Assembly (NCBI RefSeq): GCF_900497695.1 | Contig: NZ_UIDD01000007.1 | Location: 310,001 to 374,000, forward strand | Origin: Pseudomonas wadenswilerensis | Lineage (GTDB): Bacteria; Pseudomonadota; Gammaproteobacteria; Pseudomonadales; Pseudomonadaceae | DNA length: 64,000 nt | Reading direction: 5' to 3' | Shown here: piece after piece, positions 1 to 8,524 of the stretch | How the letters are laid out: every line of letters starts with the position of its first letter | How positions within the stretch are numbered: position 1 is the stretch's first letter | Program-made: the position numbers and the translations under genes | The notes under the pieces: generated by a model | Seen by the model: only the letters and a program-made list of their open reading frames with translations | Database searches by the model: none | What the model was told of the DNA's origin: nothing

Positions 1-347
1 CTGCGTTCATCCGCCTGGGAGAGACCTATTTCGCAGGTGACCCTAATCGGCCGATATACATCGTTATTATGCTCATTCTAGGCTCATTCACCCTCGGCAT
101 CGGCCAGTTCGTCGTAATCCGTGGCTATTCGGCCGGGAACCGTGCAGTGGTTGGGCTGTTGCTCATTTGCCTTATTGCCGGCGTGCTGACCTATCCCTTT
201 TCTCACGATTCACTCCTGGCAGTGGTTTCAGTGATCGCCCCCTTGTTGTCGTTGCTGGCGTATAACAGCCGCCGTTATCGGGAGATGAGCAAAACCCTGT
301 CGGATATCCGGCGCAATCACTTCAAGCCTGTGTCTGGCAAACGATAA
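1..347 (+). CDS. Membrane protein, 5' end outside window
   Basis: The reading frame is open from base 3, so the gene starts before the window; an internal ATG at 69 is unlikely to be the true start. The visible part holds two hydrophobic segments followed by a basic tail (NSRRYREMSKTL). The same hydrophobic stretch plus Asn-Ser and basic tail recurs twice in the next gene, 30 bp downstream, so the two are probably paralogous neighbours in one transcript. I do not recognise a named family. A small integral membrane protein of unknown role is all that can be supported. Confidence 0.6.
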   Translation, partial: AFIRLGETYFAGDPNRPIYIVIMLILGSFTLGIGQFVVIRGYSAGNRAVVGLLLICLIAGVLTYPFSHDSLLAVVSVIAPLLSLLAYNSRRYREMSKTLSDIRRNHFKPVSGKR

Positions 348-376
348 AATCGAACCCCAACAACAAAGGTTCACGG

Positions 377-1249
377 ATGAATCACCAAGAACAAATCAAC
401 GCCTGTCTACGCCGCAATTTCCCGCTCCTGACCTTGAGCTGGTTGCTGGCAGTTGCCTCCCTCATGAGCCTGATGCTGGTGATTAACGGCACACACTCAC
501 CGAGCTCCATGAGTTCATCCGACATCCTGCGCAACGTGAAAAACGGTGTGGTTATCCCGACCATGCTGCACCTCTTGCTGGTGTGGGGGAGCACCCGGTT
601 GATCTGGTGGCTGGCGGCACTGCTGGTGTGTTGCTTGCTGGTCACTTTGGGGTTGTATACCCAGCGTCCACCTGGGCTGATTTATTACCTGGCGCTTTTC
701 TGTCCCCTGGCTGGCCTGCTGGTGCTCAACAGCCAGGGTTATCGACGGATATATGCAAGGCTCGTCGAGATCAGCAAGGCGCCCCGCGCCAAGCGCTTGC
801 CGGGTGAACCTGTGGATGTGCTGCGGTATCCGGGGATGGCGGCGTTTTTAAGGCGTTTCATGGGCCGATCTTTCGCCGCATTTTTCTTGACCATGGCCTC
901 CATTGCGCTGGCAACGGTACAGGTGGAGTACGCCTATTTTGCCCAGCATCTCGAGAACATGGGGTATGTGGTGATTGTGATTCTGGTCGGGGCGGCTGTG
1001 TGTGGCGTAGGCGCCGGTCTGATCGCCAACGGTTTTGCCTGGGGAGTGTGGTGTCTCGTCGCGGTTGCGGTGACGAGTCTGCTCATGGCCATCGCAAGTG
1101 TTGCAGCCGGAATCCACCCGTTGTTTACCGCGACGTCGATTGCGCTGCCGTTGGTGGCGCTGGTTTTGCTGAACAGTCATCACCATCGGCAGTTTTGTAA
1201 GCGCTTTGCGGTGGTGCGGCGGTTGCGGTTGCGTAAGGCTGGTAGGTGA
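377..1249 (+). CDS. Integral membrane protein with internal duplication
   Basis: 290 residues with about eight hydrophobic segments. The two halves look alike: each ends with a hydrophobic helix running into an LLNS-type motif and a basic tail (LVLNSQGYRRIYARL near residue 120, VLLNSHHHRQFCKRF near 270). The truncated upstream gene ends in the same way. An AAAGG sequence lies about 8 bases before the ATG. No catalytic motif or known transporter signature was seen, so function is unknown. A REP-like sequence follows just after the stop. Confidence 0.7.
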   Translation: MNHQEQINACLRRNFPLLTLSWLLAVASLMSLMLVINGTHSPSSMSSSDILRNVKNGVVIPTMLHLLLVWGSTRLIWWLAALLVCCLLVTLGLYTQRPPGLIYYLALFCPLAGLLVLNSQGYRRIYARLVEISKAPRAKRLPGEPVDVLRYPGMAAFLRRFMGRSFAAFFLTMASIALATVQVEYAYFAQHLENMGYVVIVILVGAAVCGVGAGLIANGFAWGVWCLVAVAVTSLLMAIASVAAGIHPLFTATSIALPLVALVLLNSHHHRQFCKRFAVVRRLRLRKAGR

Positions 1250-1255
1250 TTTGAT

Positions 1256-1292
1256 GGCCTCATCGCGGGGCAAGCCCGCTCCTACCGGGGCG
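1256..1292. repeat. REP-like palindromic repeat
   Basis: The intergenic sequence has the Pseudomonas REP pattern CCTCATCGCGGGGCAAGCCC followed by GCTCCTACC, with a GCGGG/CCCGC stem. It sits between convergent genes, the usual place for REPs. A similar half-sequence flanks the first IS element near 6120-6136. Confidence 0.7.
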
Positions 1293-1308
1293 GTGTGCGA
1301 TTGGTGGC

Positions 1309-2646
1309 CTAGCGCATCTGGAACAGTTCCTGATGGAAGTCTTTCGGCTTCAGACCATGGGCCACCAGGTCGTCACGCAGGGCCTGGCCAAAGTCCGCAG
1401 GCCCGCAGTACCAGAAACTCGCCTGTTGCCAGTCGGCAACTTCCTGGCGCAGGCGTTCGCCATTGAGCCGGCCATCCTGGCCCGACACCAACACATGCAA
1501 ACGCACGCCCGCAGCCGTTGCGTCGGCGCGCAGGTTGTCGATGGCGTCGGCTGCATACACGCCGCACGGATGGAACAGGTCGATACTGTGTTGCCGGTCC
1601 GGCTCCAGCGCCAGTTGCTTCAGCCGGGCCATGAAGGGCGTGATGCCAATGCCGGCACCGATCCAGACCTGCCGCGGCTTTTGGTCTTCGAAGGTGAAGC
1701 AGCCGTACGGGCCTTCCACCGTCACCCGGTCGCCTTCTTTCAGGCGCGTTGGCAGCCGGCGGGTGTGATCGCCCAGGCCTTTGGTGATAAAGCGCAGTTG
1801 CGCCGCTTGCGGGTCCCAGGCTGAGGCGATGGTGTAAGGGTGCGGCCCCTCCGACTCGGATGAGGTCACGAAGGCGAACTGGCCGGCCTGGTGCCCGGGC
1901 CAGCCCGCTTGCAGGGCGATATGGGTTTCCAGCAGGTTCGCCTCTGGGTAGCGGATCAGGGTCTGGATGTGGCCCTGGACCTTGCGCTGCTTGCCGATGC
2001 GCTTGAACAACGCCTGCAATGCCGCCAGCGTGCCGCCGATCAGCAGCAGGGCGGTGACGATGCCGATAGGTTGCAGCCAGTAGTCGAACTTGAGCAGCAC
2101 CACGGTGTGGAACACCAGCACCAGATAGAGTGCCGCCAGCACAGTGTGGGTCTTGGCAAACCAGTGGTACGGGAAGCGCTTGATCAGGGCCAGGATGATC
2201 AGCACGCCGATGGCGTAGAACGCCCATTCCCCCAGGGTTTCGGCCAGGCCGCGCTGGCTGCGCAGCGCCTGCTCGATCGCGCCGAGTTCCGGCGCCGCAC
2301 CGCCGCCCTTGGCCGGCTTGACCAGCCAGCCCCAGCCGACCGCCCACTTGGTGCCCTTGGCCCAGACCCAGTGCACGCTGGCGAACAGCAGGGCGCTGAT
2401 GCCGAGCCACTTGTGCAGCCGGTACATCTTGTCGAGCCCGCCCAGCAGCGGCTCCGGGCGGCGCGGGCGCACGGCCAGCATCATCGCCACGCTCATGGCG
2501 GCGATGGCGATGACGCCGGTGTATTGCACCAGTACCGAACGTAGCGAGAAATAAGTCAGTGGGGTGGGCACAAAGGTATCTGCCAGTGCCCATAGCAGGG
2601 TTAACCCGATGAACAACGTCCACAACACTATCTTGATGCGCTTCAA
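1309..2646 (-). CDS. Ferric-reductase-like transmembrane flavoprotein
   Basis: 445 residues. The N-terminal half (about 1-215) has six membrane segments with histidines in pairs (LHKWLG near 78, SVHWVWA near 92, KTHTVL near 165, FHTVVL near 180) suited to bind haem, as in ferric reductase/NADPH-oxidase-type cytochromes. The C-terminal half is a ferredoxin-reductase module: HPYTIAS for FAD, GAGIGITPFMARL for the nucleotide pyrophosphate, and CGPADF near the end. It should pass electrons from NAD(P)H through FAD to haem across the inner membrane; the acceptor is not evident. I keep a TTG start because GGAG lies 7 bases upstream. A perfect ANR-type box lies about 94 bp upstream, suggesting induction at low oxygen. 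Confidence 0.85.
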   Translation of the reverse strand: MKRIKIVLWTLFIGLTLLWALADTFVPTPLTYFSLRSVLVQYTGVIAIAAMSVAMMLAVRPRRPEPLLGGLDKMYRLHKWLGISALLFASVHWVWAKGTKWAVGWGWLVKPAKGGGAAPELGAIEQALRSQRGLAETLGEWAFYAIGVLIILALIKRFPYHWFAKTHTVLAALYLVLVFHTVVLLKFDYWLQPIGIVTALLLIGGTLAALQALFKRIGKQRKVQGHIQTLIRYPEANLLETHIALQAGWPGHQAGQFAFVTSSESEGPHPYTIASAWDPQAAQLRFITKGLGDHTRRLPTRLKEGDRVTVEGPYGCFTFEDQKPRQVWIGAGIGITPFMARLKQLALEPDRQHSIDLFHPCGVYAADAIDNLRADATAAGVRLHVLVSGQDGRLNGERLRQEVADWQQASFWYCGPADFGQALRDDLVAHGLKPKDFHQELFQMR

Positions 2647-2718
2647 CTCTACTCTCCACCGTAAAGGGTGGAGACATTGTCGACATTAAGTGGGCAATTG
2701 CGGACATCTCTTAACTGG

Positions 2719-2730
2719 TTAACTAGTTAA
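2719..2730. promoter_or_regulatory. 12-bp palindrome next to ANR box
   Basis: TTAACTAGTTAA is a perfect palindrome and overlaps an imperfect copy (TTAACTGGTTAA) just to its left. It lies between the ANR box and the flavoprotein gene and could be a second operator or part of the -10 region. No regulator can be assigned. Confidence 0.35.
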
Positions 2731-2733
2731 ATA

Positions 2734-2747
2734 TTGATATGGATCAA
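2734..2747. promoter_or_regulatory. ANR/FNR box, perfect consensus
   Basis: TTGATATGGATCAA matches TTGAT-N4-ATCAA exactly. Its centre is about 94 bp before the TTG start of the minus-strand flavoprotein gene, compatible with activation by ANR when oxygen is low. Confidence 0.75.
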
Positions 2748-2919
2748 TCGCTTAGCGAATAAAGTTGAATATTTCGCTGGACTTTGCTGTGAACGTTACT
2801 CATTACGCCTTTAGGGATACGCCGATCAAGTCAGCACAGGCCATCTGACCTGTGCTGCATGACCCCGACACCGCCAAAAAGCGATCATTGGCAAGGTTCG
2901 ACCCATTTCCGAGAGAACG

Positions 2920-3540
2920 TCATTTCAACGACTGCACGCCCATATACACCGCCAAGGAGATGAACGTCACGCCGACCACCACGTTAAACGTATAACTGTA
3001 ACGTACCAATATGTCCTTCAGGTACTTCATGAAATACGCATAAACGAGATGAACCAGCAAGGTGATCAGCAACAGTAGCGCCAACAGCAACAGCATTTGC
3101 GAGAGCGCACTTTTTGTCGGATCGATGAACACCGGGAAGAACGACGTGAAGAACAACAGCGTTTTCGGGCTGGCAAAGGTTACAACCGCTCCGTGCCTGA
3201 AATTTCGCCAGTTACCACTGTCGTCATGCTGGGCAATGATTTCAACACCCTGCCGGGCATAGCGGATGGAGGAAACGCCCAGATAAGCAATGTACAAGGC
3301 CCCCACCAGTTGCAGGGTAACGAACAACAGCGGAGACGAAATCAACACAGCGGCAACACCGGAAAGCGCCAGTCCCGCCATGGCCAGCATGCCAACCTGA
3401 ATACCGAGGATGACCGGAAGGGTTCTACGCCACCCGAGGAAGGCGCTGTAGGTAATCACGCTGATTGTCCCAGGGCCTGGGGTGGCTGCCGCCACTGCAC
3501 AGGTCAGGAAGTAGGTCAGAAGTGTTGACGCAAGCATCAT
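2920..3540 (-). CDS. LysE/RhtB-family amino-acid exporter
   Basis: 206 residues from the chosen start, the usual length for the family. The N-terminus has the RhtB-type motif ATPGPGTISVI followed by six hydrophobic segments, and FASPKTLLFFTSFFPVF matches the conserved central region. The family exports amino acids or related small amines through the inner membrane. I chose the ATG at 3540, not the longer reading at 3585, because it overlaps the stop of the methyltransferase gene in an ATGA arrangement, implying translational coupling. The substrate may be linked to the product of that methyltransferase. Confidence 0.85.
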   Translation of the reverse strand: MMLASTLLTYFLTCAVAAATPGPGTISVITYSAFLGWRRTLPVILGIQVGMLAMAGLALSGVAAVLISSPLLFVTLQLVGALYIAYLGVSSIRYARQGVEIIAQHDDSGNWRNFRHGAVVTFASPKTLLFFTSFFPVFIDPTKSALSQMLLLLALLLLITLLVHLVYAYFMKYLKDILVRYSYTFNVVVGVTFISLAVYMGVQSLK

Positions 3541-4337
3541 TCGTAACCTGGCAGCGCAGAGCTGGTCATCATCGTCATCGGCCAATCCAGGCTCAAGCCG
3601 TCATCGGTATCCCGCACGCCAAGATAGTGCTTGGCCGCAGCGACCGAGTCAGCCTCGGAGAAGGAAGCTTTATTGGCCAACAGCAGCCCCAGAAAACGCC
3701 CCAGGTGCTGTTCGTTTTCAAAGCTCCACTTCAAGTCGATGTCATGAAACTCGGGTTCACGCCAGCCGGTATTTGCACACAGGCTGGTCGCGAAGTCTTT
3801 GCTCAGGTAAGAGACTTCATGGCCCGTCACGCAAGACCTCGCGACGAACCCATCGAAGAATCTGGCGGTACGGTTATGGCTGAAGATGTCGAAAATGGCC
3901 ATCCTCGAGTTTCCGTGAACCAAACGCCTCCAGCGAGAGAATGTTTCGGTCTTGTCACGCACGTGATGAAACGCACCCCGTGACCAGATCTTGTCGATGG
4001 CAGGAGCACCTTCCCCCAGAGCAATCTCTTCCGCGCCCTGCGCCAGAATGATCATGTTGGCCGATTGTTGTTCCAGCACAGATTGAAGTTGCTCAATGGA
4101 GGGGTCTGTTACATACAACAGCCCTTGCTCGCCAATCCCACGCGAGATGGGGAAGCTAAAGAATCCAGAGCCTGCTCCCACCTCCAGAATATTGTCACCA
4201 GGTTCCGGATCGAGATACGCATACATGGCATCCAGATCCTCATCCCACACACGCCCTATCGACCCAACGGCCGCTCTATAATTATCGGAGCGTGACTTTG
4301 CAAACTCGTACCTTGCACCATCTGACTCAATGTACAT
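3537..4337 (-). CDS. SAM-dependent class I methyltransferase
   Basis: 266 residues. The SAM-binding motif I is clear (NILEVGAGSGFFSFP near 50), followed by an acidic residue after strand 2 (YVTDPS). The motif II/III region contains IWSRGAFHHV, typical of class I small-molecule methyltransferases. The start at 4337 is preferred over 4367 because AAGGAA lies 6 bases upstream of it. The stop overlaps the LysE-type exporter start by 4 bp, so the pair probably makes or modifies a small molecule and exports it. The substrate cannot be read from the sequence. Confidence 0.8.
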   Translation of the reverse strand: MYIESDGARYEFAKSRSDNYRAAVGSIGRVWDEDLDAMYAYLDPEPGDNILEVGAGSGFFSFPISRGIGEQGLLYVTDPSIEQLQSVLEQQSANMIILAQGAEEIALGEGAPAIDKIWSRGAFHHVRDKTETFSRWRRLVHGNSRMAIFDIFSHNRTARFFDGFVARSCVTGHEVSYLSKDFATSLCANTGWREPEFHDIDLKWSFENEQHLGRFLGLLLANKASFSEADSVAAAKHYLGVRDTDDGLSLDWPMTMMTSSALPGYE

Positions 4338-4409
4338 AAGTGTTCCTTCACTTGTATTGAGCAACATCGGGGATATATCGCCGGCTTACCCTGGTAAATG
4401 CCTCCATTT

Positions 4410-4454
4410 CTAGCGCTTGACAGAAACACGCGCTAGGCCATTAGGGGGCGCTAG
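4410..4454. repeat. Short TAGCGC/GCGCTA repeats upstream of methyltransferase
   Basis: CTAGCGC at 4410 is followed by GCGCTAG at 4430 and again at 4448. The first two form an inverted repeat with a 13-base spacer. They lie 70-115 bp upstream of the methyltransferase start and may be operator sites. No regulator is evident. Confidence 0.3.
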
Positions 4455-4480
4455 AGAAAACGGAAATAAACGTCCTGAAT

Positions 4481-4666
4481 TCATAGAATAAGTGCAACGC
4501 AGCGTTTTGCAAGGTCATTTCCGCGATCCTGAATCGGCAGGAAGCGCTGTACGAACTCACCTTGATGCACCAGTTTGTCCAACTGACGCTCAGCGCCCGA
4601 AAGCGAGTTGGCCTGAATCAGCAAACCGCTCACTGCCGTTTGCTGAGCAACTGCTTCGGCGTTTCC
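4481..4666 (-). pseudogene. Open fragment downstream of the cyclase gene
   Basis: After the cyclase stop codon the same frame stays open for about 60 codons and reads like normal protein (e.g. SGLLIQANSLSGAERQLDKL) before a TGA. It has no start codon or ribosome binding site of its own. It may be the remnant of a neighbouring gene or of a longer C-terminus; the parent family is not recognised. Weak call. Confidence 0.25.
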
Positions 4667-5602
4667 TTAGCGGATCGCCACCGGGTTGATATTCACCTGG
4701 GTCGAGCCTTTGTACAGCGGTTGGCCCAGCACAAACAGAAACTCCCAGGCCTTGTCGCGCACCAGCGCGCGGGTGTCGATCAGTTCGAGGTTGTAGATGC
4801 CGCGTTTGGCCAGCATGAACTGGTTGACCGGGAACTCTTCGCCCGACGGGTTCGGGTACACCTCCGAAGCCCAGGTATCACCGCCAAAGGCGACGATGCC
4901 CTGGTCGGCCAGCCACTGCGCGGAGGGCATGTCGATGCCGGGTTCGGTGGCGAGGAACTGCTGGTGGTCCTTGCCGATCAGCTCTAGCCAGCCGGTGTTG
5001 AACAGCACCACATCGCCCTTGCGCAGGGTGATGTTCTGTTGCTTCAGCACCGCTTTGACGTCTTCCACGGTGAATACCGTGCCGCCCGGGACGATGGCTT
5101 TGCCGTAGTGGGCGGTCATGTCCAGTACCACGCCGCGGGTGACCATGGGTGGGACTTTTTCGATGCCAAGCTTAGTGACGCCTTCGACGGTGACGAAGTC
5201 GGCGGACTTGTGGCCGTTGTAGTAGACGTTGTCGATACCGATATGGCCGATGCCGTTGAGCTGGGTGCCGACACCGGTCCAGCCGTTGACCAGTTCGTCG
5301 TTGAAGGTGAATTTGTTTTTGCCCAGGGTCTGCCCGGCTTGTTCACCCGGCTGGACGTTGTAGAGGTGGAAGCTACGGTGGCGGAAGGCCGGGAGGTCTT
5401 TGCTGACCGGTACGCCGAGAGCGTAGGTCTTGCCGGTGGTGACCAGGCCGATGGCGTTTTTGACCACTTCAGGGGTGAGCAGGTTGGCGGCGCCGATTTC
5501 GTCGTTGGCGCCGTAGGCGGAAGGGTACCAGTCGGCGGCCAGGGTGGTTTGGCTGGTGATGGCCAGGGCGGTGGCGAGGAGCAGGGGCTTGAGAGGCTTC
5601 AT
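4667..5602 (-). CDS. Exported cyclase-family (kynurenine-formamidase-like) protein
   Basis: 311 residues with a clear signal peptide (residues 1-22, cut after TTLA). The fold resembles the cyclase/KynB family. The family metal motif HxGTHxDxxxH is present only in altered form, GVGTQLNGIGH at 110-120, so the first two His and the Asp are replaced by Gly, Gln and Asn while the last His is kept. Many exported relatives carry GTQ here but usually retain Asp. The gene stands alone. Function is most likely a periplasmic hydrolase, but the metal site may be changed or lost. Confidence 0.7.
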   Translation of the reverse strand: MKPLKPLLLATALAITSQTTLAADWYPSAYGANDEIGAANLLTPEVVKNAIGLVTTGKTYALGVPVSKDLPAFRHRSFHLYNVQPGEQAGQTLGKNKFTFNDELVNGWTGVGTQLNGIGHIGIDNVYYNGHKSADFVTVEGVTKLGIEKVPPMVTRGVVLDMTAHYGKAIVPGGTVFTVEDVKAVLKQQNITLRKGDVVLFNTGWLELIGKDHQQFLATEPGIDMPSAQWLADQGIVAFGGDTWASEVYPNPSGEEFPVNQFMLAKRGIYNLELIDTRALVRDKAWEFLFVLGQPLYKGSTQVNINPVAIR

Positions 5603-5766
5603 GAGTCGGTCCTGTGCAATTGAGGGGGCCGATTCTGTGCAAGGTGGGGCCGGGGAAACAGCCGGGTTGGGGACAATCAGTTTTGCGCTGGGGGCACGGA
5701 TGGGTGAGTTTTGCTGTGCTATGGCAAGGCTGATAGCATTGGGCCATATTCTAGGGAGGGAATGCT

Positions 5767-6099
5767 GTGGCGCGTTGTTTTTCCGGGCGGGTAGGGTTGG
5801 CCCTGGTACTGGTGTTGGTGGCGTCCACGGCGTTGGCGGCCAACACGCCTTGCTCCGGGCGCAAGGGTGGGATTGCCGGGTGTGATGGCGATCTGTTTTT
5901 GTGTAATGACGGGTCGATCAGTGCGTCGAAACGTAGTTGCACGGCGTACATGGGCGGCAGTGCTGCACGGCCTGCGTTGCAGCCGTTGCGCGGGGCGAGT
6001 GAGGGTTGTGGTTGTGGGACCGGGAACTTCTGCACTGGGCCGCGGGGTGGGGTGTATTGCCTGACGCCCAGTGGCAAGAAGAGTTATCGGCGGCGGTGA
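5767..6099 (+). CDS. Small exported Cys-rich protein
   Basis: 110 residues with a signal peptide (1-24, ending TALA). The mature part has eight cysteines (for example [15 protein letters not shown] and [10 protein letters not shown]) and a basic end (SGKKSYRRR), which suggests a compact disulfide-bonded periplasmic or secreted protein. I do not recognise its function. It sits just before the first IS element. Confidence 0.65.
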   Translation: MARCFSGRVGLALVLVLVASTALAANTPCSGRKGGIAGCDGDLFLCNDGSISASKRSCTAYMGGSAARPALQPLRGASEGCGCGTGNFCTGPRGGVYCLTPSGKKSYRRR

Positions 6100-6172
6100 G
6101 AGGGTGCATTGGCTGCTGGCCTCATCGCTGGCAAGCTGAACTGGTCAACAGATTTTGGACACCGGTTTAGGT

Positions 6173-7018
6173 TCATGCCGCAACCTTGAGCTTTTTCTCC
6201 ATGGCTACCGGGGTTTCATAGCCGTTGTAGCTGTGGAGACGCTTAAGGTTGTAACGCATCAGATAAGCCTGGATGTCTAACTGTGCTTGCGCTTCGGTTT
6301 CGTAACCTTCTGCTGGCATCCACTCAGACTTCAATGCACCGAAGAAGCGCTCCATGACGGCGTTATCCCAGCACTGGCCTCGGTGACTCATGCTCTGTTC
6401 CAGACCGTACTCCTCAAGAGCAGCCCTGAATTTATGGCTGGTGTACTGACAGCCCTGATCCGAGTGGAACATCACTCCAGCCGGTCTACCTCTAGATTCG
6501 GCCGCCATTCGTAGCGCCTCGCAGGCAAGCCGGGCATCGGCGATCATTGAGAAAGCCCAGCCCACCACTCGGCGAGCATACAAGTCGATCACAGCCGCCA
6601 AGTACAGCCAACGCTTGCCTACCTGGATGTAGGTGACATCGCCGCACCACACCTGGTTGACCGTCGAGACGTTGAAGTTTCGCTTGAGCTGGTTACTCGC
6701 GATCAATGCTTCTGTGCCCGATGATCGGTAACGATGCGGCCTGCGTTGCTTGCATTGCAGACCGGCTTCCTTCATCAGCATACGTACCTTGTATCGCCCG
6801 GCTTTATGGCCAGCACGACGCAATTCCCGAACCAGCGTTCGCGACCCAGCAGAGCTACGAGAGGCCTTGAAAAGGCTGGCCATCGTTGAACGCAGATCCT
6901 CTCTGACCGGATCCTTTCGTCCCTGGCGTTTTCGCCATGCGTAGAAACTGCTGCGCCGAACTCCAAGGACGCGACAGCAGTCGAAAACACCAAATTGCTC
7001 ACTCAGTTCGTTGATCAA
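6173..7018 (-). CDS. IS3-family transposase OrfB (DDE integrase)
   Basis: 281 residues of rve-type integrase core. The DDE residues are visible in WCGDVTYIQ, FHSDQGCQYTS and DNAVMERFFGALKSEW. An HTH_21-type region is near the N-terminus (SSAGSRTLVRELRRAGHKAG). The frame starts with TTG overlapping the orfA stop by 4 bases in the -1 frame, so the functional product is probably an OrfAB fusion made by -1 frameshifting. Confidence 0.9.
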   Translation of the reverse strand: MINELSEQFGVFDCCRVLGVRRSSFYAWRKRQGRKDPVREDLRSTMASLFKASRSSAGSRTLVRELRRAGHKAGRYKVRMLMKEAGLQCKQRRPHRYRSSGTEALIASNQLKRNFNVSTVNQVWCGDVTYIQVGKRWLYLAAVIDLYARRVVGWAFSMIADARLACEALRMAAESRGRPAGVMFHSDQGCQYTSHKFRAALEEYGLEQSMSHRGQCWDNAVMERFFGALKSEWMPAEGYETEAQAQLDIQAYLMRYNLKRLHSYNGYETPVAMEKKLKVAA

Positions 7019-7317
7019 CGAGAACGATCCTTGGAGTCCCGAAGCAGGAGAGCACTGGCCTTTTTTAGGATTTCGATATCCCGGTCCTTTTGCCGGACTA
7101 GCGCTTCCAGCGCCTGGATTCGCTGCTGCTCTGGAGTGATGGCCTTGGCGCCGACTGGTGTTTGACCTTCTCGTTCCTGGCGCAGTTGCTCGACCCAGCG
7201 ACGAAGCGCGGTCCGCCCTAGGCCAAGGCTCTCGCAGACATCAGGGACTGACTCACCATCGTCCAGCACCATCTCGGCAGCTTTGATTTTGAATTCGTTC
7301 GAGTAAGATTTTCGCAC
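7015..7317 (-). CDS. IS3-family OrfA (helix-turn-helix)
   Basis: About 100 residues starting at GTG (VRKSYSNEFK), chosen because TTGGAGG lies 8 bases upstream; a longer ATG-started frame would begin inside the terminal repeat. The HTH is SVPDVCESLGLGRTALRRWV and a leucine-zipper-like tail follows (IQALEALVRQKDRDIEILKK). It binds the IS ends and provides the first half of the OrfAB transposase. Confidence 0.85.
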   Translation of the reverse strand: MRKSYSNEFKIKAAEMVLDDGESVPDVCESLGLGRTALRRWVEQLRQEREGQTPVGAKAITPEQQRIQALEALVRQKDRDIEILKKASALLLRDSKDRSR

Positions 7318-7563
7318 TGATTTTGCCTCCAATTGGGCGCCATAATAGCGCCCGACGAAGGTGTCCAAAATCATTAGGCCAGTTCAAACCTGCTCCCAGC
7401 GGGTCTGATGGGTCTTGACAAACGTCTTGGGTGCGTTGGGGACTGTCCGTAGATAAGCCATTTTTAACGTAACTGCAGTGCATCTAGGGTGCCAAGGACT
7501 GAATTCCGGGGTACTAAAAAATGCCCTCAGGGCTCCTGATTTGCTATTAAGCCATCCATCGGT

Positions 7564-7591
7564 CTGAATCCCCCCGGGTTTCGTAGACACC
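7564..7591. repeat. Outer inverted IS end, left copy
   Basis: CTGAATCCCCCCGGGTTTCG continuing to TAGACACC. It matches in inverted orientation 24 of 28 bases of the sequence at 8850-8877. This type of sequence is a typical IS3-family terminus, and a further degraded relative is at about 35246-35275. Confidence 0.6.
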
Positions 7592-7640
7592 TCTTTGCCT
7601 TAAACTGGACTACCCCCATTCCAATAGACATTTTCCGGCC

Positions 7641-8495
7641 TCATAACGAGGCGCTTTCAAAGGCCTCAGGACTGACGCCGCCCAAGTGACTATGACGGCG
7701 AGTACGGTTGTAAAACACTTCGATGTAATCGAACACATCGGCCCTGGCCAAGTCACGGGTTTTGTAGATGCGCTTACGGATCCGTTCTTTCTTCAAACTG
7801 CTGAAAAACGATTCGGCCACGGCATTATCCCAGCAGTTGCCACGCCGACTCATGCTCTGCTCAAGGTTATTGGCCAAGCAAAAGCGCTTCCAGTCATCAC
7901 AGCCGTACTGGCTGCCCTGATCGGAATGCACCAGTACGCGCTCCTTGGGCCGACGGCGCCAGAGCGCCATCAATAACGCGTCCAGCGCGAGTTCACGGGC
8001 TAATGTCGGCTTCATCGACCAGCCCACGACCTTGCGCGCATAGAGATCCACCACCACGGCCAAATACAGCCAACCCTGCCATGTGCGGATGTAGGTGATG
8101 TCGGTCACCCAAGCCTTGTTGGGGGCATCAACTGTGAATGCTCGGTTGAGATGATTGGGTGCAATGATCGACGGCCGCCCGGCAATTGGGCGCGGCGCCT
8201 TATAGCCCCTCAACGCCTTGATCCGGTTGGCACGCATCAACCGCGCAACGCGGTGTTTGCCGCAACTCTCGCCGGCTTCCCGCAAGTCGCCATAGACGCG
8301 TAGAGCACCGTAAACCCCTCGGCTAGCCGCATAGGAATCGCGGATCAGTTTCAGCAAGCGGTCGTTATCCTGGTCGCGCTCAGAAACGGGCTTGTGTAGC
8401 CATTGGTAGAACCCGGCACGAGCGATCCGCAATACCCTGCACATCGTGGTAATTGCATACTGATGACGATGCTCGTTCATGAAGCGGTACTTCAC
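7641..8495 (-). CDS. IS3-family transposase OrfB
   Basis: 284 residues. An HTH_21 region (SRGVYGALRVYGDLREAGE) precedes the rve core with DDE residues in WVTDITYIRT, LVHSDQGSQYG and DNAVAESFFSSLKKERI. It is in the -1 frame relative to orfA and has no good ribosome binding site, so expression depends on frameshifting from orfA, whose slippery region appears damaged. The protein itself looks complete. Confidence 0.88.
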   Translation of the reverse strand: MKYRFMNEHRHQYAITTMCRVLRIARAGFYQWLHKPVSERDQDNDRLLKLIRDSYAASRGVYGALRVYGDLREAGESCGKHRVARLMRANRIKALRGYKAPRPIAGRPSIIAPNHLNRAFTVDAPNKAWVTDITYIRTWQGWLYLAVVVDLYARKVVGWSMKPTLARELALDALLMALWRRRPKERVLVHSDQGSQYGCDDWKRFCLANNLEQSMSRRGNCWDNAVAESFFSSLKKERIRKRIYKTRDLARADVFDYIEVFYNRTRRHSHLGGVSPEAFESASL

Positions 8496-8524
8496 TCGGG
8501 CTCTCTGGCAAAGTACCGCGCGGC

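Larger units (their letters stand above)
6137..7386 (-). mobile_element. IS3-family insertion sequence, about 1250 bp
   Basis: Ends are imperfect inverted repeats of about 27 bp starting TGAACTGG and including GATTTTGGACACC (6151-6163) against its exact complement at 7360-7372. It holds orfA and orfB in the usual overlapping -1 arrangement, both intact. No clear 3-bp target duplication is visible (AGC left, AAC right). Flanks read like the halves of a REP sequence (CATCGCTGGCAAGC on the left, CTGCTCCCA on the right), so it probably inserted into a REP. Confidence 0.85.
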
